Of a stretch of DNA of 11,259 nucleotides, positions 6,646 to 11,259 are shown piece by piece. The DNA is taken from contig JAENIZ010000077.1 of the NCBI GenBank assembly GCA_016844485.1, forward strand, positions 1 through 11,259, written 5' to 3'. Source of the DNA: Gammaproteobacteria bacterium. GTDB taxonomy: Bacteria; Pseudomonadota; Gammaproteobacteria; Eutrophobiales; Eutrophobiaceae. The position numbers were made by a program, and so were the translations under genes. The notes below the pieces were generated by a model, which saw only the letters and a program-made list of their open reading frames with translations, was not told where the DNA came from and searched no databases. Every line of letters begins with the position of its first letter. The stretch's first letter is position 1.

Positions 6646-7503
6646 TCATTGTTTATTATTGAGTAATTTATACAAGGCGATCATATCATCATCACCAAAG
6701 CCTGCCTTTTCAGCATTTGTATAAATTGATTCCACGGCGGATAACAGGGATAAACCGTTATCGGTTTTATCGGTCGCCAGCGCCAGCCGCACATCCTTCA
6801 GCATATTTTTGACTGAAAATTGTGGTGAGAAATCACGCTGTCGAAGTTTCGGTTCCTTGATCTCACTCAGATTGTTCCATGCGGTATTGTTTCTCAAGAC
6901 CCGGAAGAAAGAATCAGGACTGATACCGGCGCGTTCCGCATAGGCAAAACTTTCGCACAGCGCCTCGATCTGCATGGCAATATTAAGGTTCATGGCGAGT
7001 TTTACGGCACTTGCCTTGCCGACTTCCCCCACGTAAACACGCTTCGCCGACAATTCCGCGAGTACCGGTTCCGCACGTTGTATATCAATCTCTTTACCCC
7101 CGGTGTAAAAAATAATCTTCCTGTTAATTGCCGCAACCTTGCTGCCGCCTATCAATGCCTCAACAAAATGCGCGCCGCGTTTTTCAACCCGCTGTTGAAA
7201 TTCAGTATTGTTTACCGGCATCACCGTGCTGCATTGAATAATGAGATGATGTTTGCCGAGATCAGCCTCAATCATACCCAGCACATCGGATACGGCCTGA
7301 TCATCGGTGACCAGTATAAAGACAATCTCACTGTCATGAATTGCATCATTGATGGATGCCCTGAATTTCGGAAAATCAGGTTTTGCAGAACGGTTCCAGG
7401 TTGCAGTGAGATAACCGTCTTCATTGAGATTATTGGCAAAAGCGATACCCATGATCCCCAGACCAAGCACGCCAACACGAAAATTTTTATTATTTTCTGT
7501 CAT
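6646..7503 (-). CDS. NAD(P)-dependent beta-hydroxyacid dehydrogenase (3-hydroxyisobutyrate dehydrogenase / GarR-like family)
   Basis: 285 residues from ATG 7503, the usual size. The N-terminal Rossmann fold has GVLGLGIMG (11-19) and the second strand ends in WNRS (36-39), which favours NADPH in this family. CSTVMP (91-96), EALIGGSK (115-122, the counterpart of APVSGS), the catalytic lysine Lys168 in GKASAVKLAMN, and VKNMLKD (231-237, conserved Lys233) follow. The family reduces small aldehydes such as glyoxylate, succinic semialdehyde or tartronate semialdehyde, and the exact substrate is unknown. A frame extension to 7551 overlaps the channel gene and precedes the Rossmann start, so it is rejected. 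GGA lies a few bases before ATG 7503. It follows the channel gene by 19 nt and precedes the methyltransferase by 12 nt. Confidence 0.9.
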   Translation of the reverse strand: MTENNKNFRVGVLGLGIMGIAFANNLNEDGYLTATWNRSAKPDFPKFRASINDAIHDSEIVFILVTDDQAVSDVLGMIEADLGKHHLIIQCSTVMPVNNTEFQQRVEKRGAHFVEALIGGSKVAAINRKIIFYTGGKEIDIQRAEPVLAELSAKRVYVGEVGKASAVKLAMNLNIAMQIEALCESFAYAERAGISPDSFFRVLRNNTAWNNLSEIKEPKLRQRDFSPQFSVKNMLKDVRLALATDKTDNGLSLLSAVESIYTNAEKAGFGDDDMIALYKLLNNKQ

Positions 7504-7522
7504 AACAATTCCATGTAATGGA

Positions 7523-7945
7523 CTAAACTTTCCAGAATTTCTGCATCTCAATAAACAAAAATGATGCGGTCCAGGTGATCAACACCAGTCCGGTCAATGT
7601 TTCAAGCCCGGTGAGAAAACGTAACCAGCCGATGGGTGCAATGTCACCCAGACCAAGCGAGGTATAGGCCACGAAAGAGTAATAACCACAGTCCAGTAAA
7701 GATAAATCAAATGCACCGCTCAGTGTGCCGAACCGGCCGGTTTTAATCATGAAATAGTATCCAAGCGCAAATATCCATATCTCTATAATATGTGCGATTA
7801 ATGCGCCAAAAATTCCAAGCACCACTCGCGAGCGGCGCCTGATTGTTAATTTTGGAATTATTGCTGACAAATGATAGAGCACCTCATAGTGAATCAACAC
7901 GGCCGTCGTCACCAAGAGGCTATTTATAATAAATGCAATTAACAT
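7523..7945 (-). CDS. Two-transmembrane ion channel domain protein (Ion_trans_2-like)
   Basis: 140 residues. Hydrophobic segments lie at 2-28 and 42-67. A re-entrant pore-like stretch (85-104) and a final helix (108-132) follow. The pore reads YYSFVAYTSLGLGDIAP, where T95-S-L-G-L-G-D101 occupies the place of the potassium-channel filter T-x-G-Y-G-D. The overall pore plus inner-helix layout fits bacterial members of the two-TM channel family, but the filter has Leu where Tyr or Phe is usual, so ion selectivity is uncertain. The segment IRRRSR (35-40) is a cytosolic basic loop. The start is ATG 7945 without a clear Shine-Dalgarno. The 187-nt gap upstream (7946-8132) has no gene that I can support, so a promoter there is possible. 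Confidence 0.75.
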   Translation of the reverse strand: MLIAFIINSLLVTTAVLIHYEVLYHLSAIIPKLTIRRRSRVVLGIFGALIAHIIEIWIFALGYYFMIKTGRFGTLSGAFDLSLLDCGYYSFVAYTSLGLGDIAPIGWLRFLTGLETLTGLVLITWTASFLFIEMQKFWKV

Positions 7946-8132
7946 ATTGATCTTATGAATTAGTGCCTGTGTTACGGTGATTCAATCCCAGAAGTGTTCT
8001 TTGACTCGTAATTAAAGGTGGCCATTTTTTAGAATAGATTACTTTTTAGTTGCGGCATGCTCCATTAGATGAAACTACACCATAATCACCGGAATAAGGA
8101 AAAGAATTCCAAAGTATACATATTTCCCTCAA

Positions 8133-8615
8133 TTACTCATACGGCGGCAGGCTCGTTTGTTGTATGCCTGGATTGAGCGAAAAATTTGAAGTCGTATCCT
8201 TCCCGAACTGGAAGAAGTCGACGGTGTTGGTGAAATTGACGATGAAGAAATGTCTCTCATGTCTGACAAAGGCCACAACGAGCATGGAGACCTTTTGAAA
8301 CTCCATTTTTCCATGAATCAATCGGTTCACAATCTGAACCACCTGTCGTGCAGCAGCCAGACGCTTTTCGAAAGGCATATCATTCAGCGATGTATTCACA
8401 AGGGATACTGTGATGATCATCCCATTGTTGATGTGGACGCCAGACTCCCCACTGAACTCGTTATCCACAGCATTCTTGATGCCTTGGAGTGTTGCTATCT
8501 GTTGCTGCAGTTCATGTAGCGCTGACTCAACCTTTTCAGAGCACCCGAAAACAGATAGCAGCACGACTACTGTGCCAAATAGCGTGAAGATGGTCCGGCG
8601 GCCGGTAATGGACAT
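8133..8615 (-). CDS. Hypothetical lipoprotein
   Basis: 160 residues from ATG 8615. The N terminus MSITGRRTIFTLFGTVVVLLSVFGC is a lipoprotein-type signal with Cys25 as the probable lipidation site. The -2 Phe is slightly off the standard lipobox. A short helix (27-50) is followed by a globular part with a beta-alpha-beta feel: VHINNGMIITVSLVNTSLNDMPFEKRLAAARQVVQIVNRL, then SMLVVAFVRHERHFFIVNFTNTVDFFQF. This 'VSLVNTxLNDxP...ARxV...' pattern occurs in unnamed lipoproteins that I recall but cannot attach to a function. It is divergent from pgpA. A weak promoter-like pair, TTGATA (8650-8645) and TATAGT (8629-8624) with a short 15-bp spacer, lies directly upstream. Confidence 0.7.
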   Translation of the reverse strand: MSITGRRTIFTLFGTVVVLLSVFGCSEKVESALHELQQQIATLQGIKNAVDNEFSGESGVHINNGMIITVSLVNTSLNDMPFEKRLAAARQVVQIVNRLIHGKMEFQKVSMLVVAFVRHERHFFIVNFTNTVDFFQFGKDTTSNFSLNPGIQQTSLPPYE

Positions 8616-8906
8616 GACTTCTAACTATATGTATTGGGTCTGGATATCAACTTTAACTGGGACAATTCGGCCGCATAAAAATTTTGATTGCCTAAAAAAC
8701 AACCGCTTATCCCGAAATAAGGGTACTTTTTTACGAAAAACTTTAACATAGAGATCAGCATGTAAACACCTCGTCTGTTAAATCAAGTCCGTTCTACCTT
8801 CAGTGTCAGATATTACAGTCATCACACTGAAGAATTCTATATACAATGGATTAAACGCCATATTCTATTTTGTAACAAGCGTCTTCCTCTCGTGAGGAGA
8901 ATGGAA
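8616..8906. promoter_or_regulatory. Divergent control region with a 9-bp inverted repeat
   Basis: An AT-rich gap between the lipoprotein gene (minus) and the pgpA side (plus) with no supported gene. It holds a perfect inverted repeat, CTTCAGTGT (8798-8806) and ACACTGAAG (8824-8832), with a 17-nt spacer. A weak plus-strand promoter candidate overlaps it: TTACAG (8813-8818), 19 bp, then TATATA (8838-8843), with TACAAT at 8842-8847 as an alternative -10. A minus-strand candidate is TTGATA/TATAGT near 8624-8650. CTTAT/ATAAG around 8706-8718 followed by a T run is too weak to call a terminator. Dyad symmetry is seen; operator function is inferred. Confidence 0.4.
8885..8899 (+). promoter_or_regulatory. 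Hairpin that contains a strong Shine-Dalgarno
   Basis: TCCTC (8885-8889) pairs with GAGGA (8894-8898) around a TCGT loop. The 3' arm is the strongest plus-strand Shine-Dalgarno in the area, GAGGAG (8894-8899), 7 nt before the ATG at 8907. The 5' arm is therefore an anti-Shine-Dalgarno that could lower translation of the small ORF that follows. The hairpin is only 5 bp plus a possible G-T pair, so it is marginal in stability. Confidence 0.4.
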
Positions 8907-8987
8907 ATGACAAGTTTTTCCTGGAAAATTTCTGCAACATGGCGCTACATCAGGGTTATGATATTCAAAACGGTACAGAAACTGTAA
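8907..8987 (+). CDS. Possible 26-codon leader ORF upstream of pgpA
   Basis: A short frame, M-T-S-F-S-W-K-I-S-A-T-W-R-Y-I-R-V-M-I-F-K-T-V-Q-K-L, ends at TAA 8985-8987. GAGGAG lies 7 nt before its ATG, a much better ribosome binding site than any candidate for pgpA itself. A second ATG at 8901 is in frame but too close to the Shine-Dalgarno. The peptide is basic with hydrophobic residues (two Trp) and resembles nothing that I know. It is out of frame with pgpA and ends 50 nt before the likely pgpA start. It could be a leader peptide or a chance frame. Confidence 0.3.
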   Translation: MTSFSWKISATWRYIRVMIFKTVQKL

Positions 8988-9037
8988 GAAGAAACAGCGA
9001 AATAAATTATGGTGAATTCGTAACTGTGAACAAGACA

Positions 9038-9508
9038 ATGCCCATCCCGGCTGGTTTCCTTAAACATCCAGTCCACTTTCTGGCGCTTGGTTTTGGAGCA
9101 GGCTGTGTTCCAAAATTGCCGGGAACGGTGGGAACACTTGTTGGTGTGCTTTTTTATTTTCTGCTACGGAATCTTGATCTGTTGATTTATCTGACGATTG
9201 TCATTGTCTTGTTCGTAGTGGGTATCTGGATATGTGGCCGGACGGCGCGTGATCTCAGTATGCATGACCATCAGGCCATTGTCTGGGATGAGATCGTGGG
9301 TTATCTGGTGACCATGATCATGGCGCCGCCGGGCTGGGTATGGGTGTTATCAGGCTTTGTGTTGTTTCGGCTGTTTGATATCTGGAAACCCTGGCCTATT
9401 CGATGGGCCGATCGCAGGGTAACAGGCGGGTTCGGCGTGATGCTGGATGATGTCATCGCGGGTATATATGGCCTGATAATGCTTCAAATAATTGTATATT
9501 TGTTATAA
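9038..9508 (+). CDS. pgpA: Phosphatidylglycerophosphatase A (PgpA)
   Basis: An inner-membrane phosphatase that removes the phosphate from phosphatidylglycerophosphate, the last step of phosphatidylglycerol synthesis. 156 residues from ATG 9038. Family motifs run in order: PVHFLALGFGAGCVPKLPGTVGTL (11-34), VWDEIVGYLVT (82-92) with the acidic residues, and LFRLFDIWKPWPIRWADRR (109-127) with GGFGVMLDDVIAGIY (130-144). Hydrophobic helices lie between them. Start choice: family proteins begin around PIPxGFLxxPVHFLALGFG, so ATG 9038 or GTG 9026 is likely. The longer frame from ATG 8939 adds 33 polar residues that do not look conserved, and no start has a good Shine-Dalgarno. It is followed 33 nt later by the transglycosylase gene. 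Confidence 0.92.
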   Translation: MPIPAGFLKHPVHFLALGFGAGCVPKLPGTVGTLVGVLFYFLLRNLDLLIYLTIVIVLFVVGIWICGRTARDLSMHDHQAIVWDEIVGYLVTMIMAPPGWVWVLSGFVLFRLFDIWKPWPIRWADRRVTGGFGVMLDDVIAGIYGLIMLQIIVYLL

Positions 9509-9541
9509 AGTTAGCGTAAGTTTTAAGAATTCAATTCAAGA

Positions 9542-10189
9542 ATGGTTCGATACTGGGGAATGAAATACCGTCGAGATCCATCTTTCGTCATAACAGCCCT
9601 CATCGGCACTCTGCTGGTGTCGCCTGCTGCTTACGCTGATATCTATAAATATGTCGACAAACATGGCCGGGTCACCCTGACGGACACACCAACGAATACA
9701 AATCACACACGTCTGGTGAAGACATGGAAGGGTTGGGTTGAGCCAAAATCAACCAGAAAAAAGGGGTATTCGATCAATTTCGCAAAAAACATGAAGAAAT
9801 TCTCGCCGGCAGTCGATTATGTCGCTCAGCACTATAAATTACCCAGGTCGTTATTGCATGCCGTAATCACAGCGGAATCAGCCTATGATCCGGCCGCAGT
9901 TTCTCGCGCTGGTGCTGTCGGGTTGATGCAACTTATGCCGGAGACGGCAAAACGTTACGGTGTGAAAAACCGGTTAAATCCCATTGAAAATATCCACGGT
10001 GGTTCACGCTATCTGCGCGATCTCCTGTTAATGTTTGATAACAATCTGATATTGGCACTGGCGGCATATAATGCCGGAGAGAATGCTGTCAAAGAATATG
10101 GTAACAAGATACCGCCGTACAGAGAGACACAGAATTATGTAAGAAAAGTTCTCGCTTATTATAAGCAATACAAGAAGACGATAGGCTAA
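9542..10189 (+). CDS. Exported lytic transglycosylase (DUF4124 plus SLT domain)
   Basis: Cleaves murein glycan strands between MurNAc and GlcNAc with formation of 1,6-anhydroMurNAc, in the periplasm. 215 residues. The signal peptide ends at SPAAYA (32). A DUF4124-like segment, DIYKYVDKHGRVTLTDTP (33-50), follows. The SLT domain spans about 86-210: the catalytic Glu112 lies in AVITAESAYDPAAVSRAGAVGLMQLMPETAKRYG, then ALAAYNAGENAV (172-183) and the PPYRETQNYVRKVL ending (191-204). The start may be ATG 9542 or ATG 9560 (MKYRRDP); the latter gives a more compact signal peptide but has GGGG too close, so 9542 is kept. It probably forms an operon with pgpA. Its 3' end converges on ilvD. Confidence 0.93.
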   Translation: MVRYWGMKYRRDPSFVITALIGTLLVSPAAYADIYKYVDKHGRVTLTDTPTNTNHTRLVKTWKGWVEPKSTRKKGYSINFAKNMKKFSPAVDYVAQHYKLPRSLLHAVITAESAYDPAAVSRAGAVGLMQLMPETAKRYGVKNRLNPIENIHGGSRYLRDLLLMFDNNLILALAAYNAGENAVKEYGNKIPPYRETQNYVRKVLAYYKQYKKTIG

Positions 10190-10257
10190 CTGTTTATTTT
10201 GAGTTCATTTATCATTCACTGTCATACCGGTTAACAGATAATCCCGCTTTTACAATA

Positions 10258-10313
10258 AGTAATTAGTGACTAGTAATTGGTTATTGGTAACTAATTACTA
10301 ATTACCAGTCACT
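10258..10313. repeat. Degenerate heptad tandem array, 8 units, with internal dyad
   Basis: Eight 7-nt units in a fixed frame: AGTAATT, AGTGACT, AGTAATT, GGTTATT, GGTAACT, AATTACT, AATTACC, AGTCACT. Position 3 and the last position are always T, and A is nearly always at position 5. The array folds back on itself: AGTGACTAGTAATT (10265-10278) pairs with AATTACCAGTCACT (10300-10313) with one mismatch in 14. It lies in the convergent gap after the transglycosylase gene, 17 nt before repeat copy C. Stretch 10190-10257 shows nothing recognisable and no U-tract terminator. Confidence 0.8.
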
Positions 10314-10330
10314 CGCCGCTCTTGGTCATC

Positions 10331-10492
10331 CTCGGCAACTGCTCCCGGCGTTGCTCTACCTCCTACTCACTGCTCCTGCGCATCCTGTTTGATATCCATA
10401 TCATCGCGACATTCGTGCATCTGACCTCCATGGATGGAGGAAATGCAATAGGATTGTCGGGAACAATCCTTGCCGTGCACATCATCCTGCAC
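10331..10492. repeat. Multi-hairpin intergenic repeat, copy C
   Basis: This copy lies 3' of ilvD in the convergent gap. Hairpin 1 pairs GCAAC (10335-10339) with GTTGC (10350-10354), inner GC/GC (10341-10342 with 10348-10349), loop TCCCG. An additional small dyad, TGATAT/ATATCA (10390-10403), has no counterpart in copy A. Hairpin 2 pairs CCTCCAT (10425-10431) with ATGGAGG (10434-10440). Hairpin 3 pairs AGGATTGT (10450-10457) with ACAATCCT (10463-10470), enclosed by TGCA boxes. A last arm, GTGCA (10475-10479) with TGCAC (10488-10492), ends 11 nt before the ilvD stop. Relative to ilvD the element has the same orientation as copies A and B have to dacB. Confidence 0.8.
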
Positions 10493-10503
10493 TTCATCAC
10501 TGA

Positions 10504-11259
10504 TTATTCGTCCGTCACGCAGCCTTCCGATGCTGATTTTACGTTCTTGATGTATTTATAAAGGGTGCCATGTGTCGCTTTATAAGGCGGCATCTTCCAT
10601 TTTGCCCGGCGCTGTTTCAGCTCATCATCACTGAGATTAACATTAATGATATTTTTAGCAGCATCCAGTGTGATGATGTCACCTGTCCTGATCAATGCAA
10701 TCGGGCCGCCTTCCTGCGCCTCCGGTACGACATGACCGATGATGAAACCATGCGAGCCGCCGGAAAAACGTCCATCGGTAATCATGGCGACATCGGCACC
10801 CAGGCCCGCGCCCATGATCGCAGACGTGGGAGTCAACATCTCCGGCATACCGGGTCCGCCTTTCGGCCCTTCATAACGAATGACGATCACATCACCTTTT
10901 TTAATCTCATTTTTTTCAAGTGCCTTGAGCATATCTTCTTCCGAATCAAACACTCTGGCCGGTCCGGTAAAGGCTTCACCTTCTTTACCTGTGATCTTGG
11001 CAACGGCGCCACCGGGGGCGAGATTACCTTTCAGAATACGGATATGACCGGTCTTCTTGATCGGGTGATCAAGCAAAGAGATCACCTTTTGTCCTTTATT
11101 CAATCCGGGCAGGACGGAAAGATTTTCAGCGATCGTTTTTCCGGTCACTGTCAGGCAATCGCCATTGATCAGATCATTTTCCAGCAGATATTTCATCACA
11201 GCCGGAGTGCCGCCTGCTTTGTGCAGATCTTCCATGACATACTGGCCGCTGGGTTTCAG
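10504..11259 (-). CDS. ilvD: Dihydroxy-acid dehydratase IlvD, C-terminal part (5' end outside the window)
   Basis: Converts 2,3-dihydroxy-isovalerate (or -methylvalerate) to the 2-keto acid in valine and isoleucine synthesis, in the cytosol, using an iron-sulfur cluster. The reading frame is open to the window edge, with LKPSGQYV ahead of MEDLHKAGGTPAVMKYLL, so the ATG at 11235 is internal. Family hallmarks are GNLAPGGAVAKITGKE, YEGPKGGPGMPEMLTPTSAIMGAGLG and TDGRFSGGSHGFIIGHVVPEAQEGGPIALI. The SGG serine is the proposed catalytic base. The wording of these motifs favours IlvD over Edd or sugar-acid dehydratases. The about 251 residues seen are the C-terminal two-fifths of a protein of some 560. 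It ends in a short tail, KSASEGCVTDE. Copy C of the multi-hairpin repeat lies just beyond the stop. Confidence 0.93.
   Translation of the reverse strand: MKPSGQYVMEDLHKAGGTPAVMKYLLENDLINGDCLTVTGKTIAENLSVLPGLNKGQKVISLLDHPIKKTGHIRILKGNLAPGGAVAKITGKEGEAFTGPARVFDSEEDMLKALEKNEIKKGDVIVIRYEGPKGGPGMPEMLTPTSAIMGAGLGADVAMITDGRFSGGSHGFIIGHVVPEAQEGGPIALIRTGDIITLDAAKNIINVNLSDDELKQRRAKWKMPPYKATHGTLYKYIKNVKSASEGCVTDE

Noticed and set aside
7976..8090. Inverted repeat GGTGATT (7976-7982) / AATCACC (8084-8090) upstream of the channel gene
   Set aside because: Seven bases separated by 101 nt is well within chance for AT-rich DNA.
8706..8732. Intrinsic terminator CTTAT/ATAAG followed by a T run
   Set aside because: The stem is only five mostly A-T pairs and the T run is five bases away from it; no gene ends upstream on the plus strand.
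8939..9037. N-terminal extension of PgpA from ATG 8939
   Set aside because: The 33 extra residues are polar and unlike the family N terminus, which begins near PIPAGFLKHPVHF, and there is no Shine-Dalgarno at suitable distance.
1..10492. Composite mobile element bounded by direct repeats A and C
   Set aside because: The repeats are structured intergenic elements at gene ends, there is no transposase or integrase, and the interval holds ordinary chromosomal genes.
10322..10561. Plus-strand 79-codon frame over copy C
   Set aside because: It is composed of repeat sequence and then antisense ilvD, with no ribosome binding site and no protein-like composition.

Overview
The window looks like chromosomal DNA of a member of the Pseudomonadota, most likely a gammaproteobacterium of moderate GC content (roughly mid-40s percent by eye). 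The evidence is the gene complement: a PBP4-type DacB, a DUF4124 plus SLT transglycosylase next to PgpA, DUF423, DUF2269 and DUF2007 proteins, and IlvD. I cannot name a genus. There is no transposase, integrase, phage gene, CRISPR array, tRNA or rRNA.

Layout. Positions 1-201 hold two diverged copies (A and B) of a multi-hairpin repeat lying just 3' of dacB. From 202 to 8615 twelve genes run on the minus strand with very short gaps or overlaps. In transcription order (right to left) they are: a lipoprotein, a two-TM ion channel, a beta-hydroxyacid dehydrogenase, a frameshifted exported methyltransferase, DUF423, an HpcH/HpaI aldolase, a coiled-coil tail-anchored protein, a DUF2007/zinc-ribbon protein, an HEXXH membrane protein with an N-terminal zinc ribbon, DUF2269, a class-III-like sirtuin, and dacB. 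A 12-unit heptad repeat array interrupts this run at 3010-3093. From 8616 to 9037 is a divergent control region with a 9-bp inverted repeat, a hairpin that buries a strong Shine-Dalgarno, and a possible 26-codon leader ORF. Then pgpA and the transglycosylase run on the plus strand. They converge on the 3' end of ilvD (minus strand, cut by the window edge). The convergent gap, 10190-10503, holds a second heptad array and a third copy (C) of the multi-hairpin repeat.

How the parts fit. dacB and the transglycosylase both act on periplasmic murein, and pgpA makes phosphatidylglycerol, so there is a loose envelope theme. The aldolase plus dehydrogenase pair resembles the GarL/GarR pairing of sugar-acid catabolism. 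The rest of the minus-strand run looks like a loosely assembled housekeeping and unknown-function series rather than one pathway.

The most interesting content is non-coding. The multi-hairpin repeat has three copies in which the stems change but pairing is kept. In one 28-nt block every difference between copies A and C is compensated. This is strong sequence-only evidence for selection on secondary structure at the 3' ends of genes. The two period-7 arrays are a second unexplained intergenic component.
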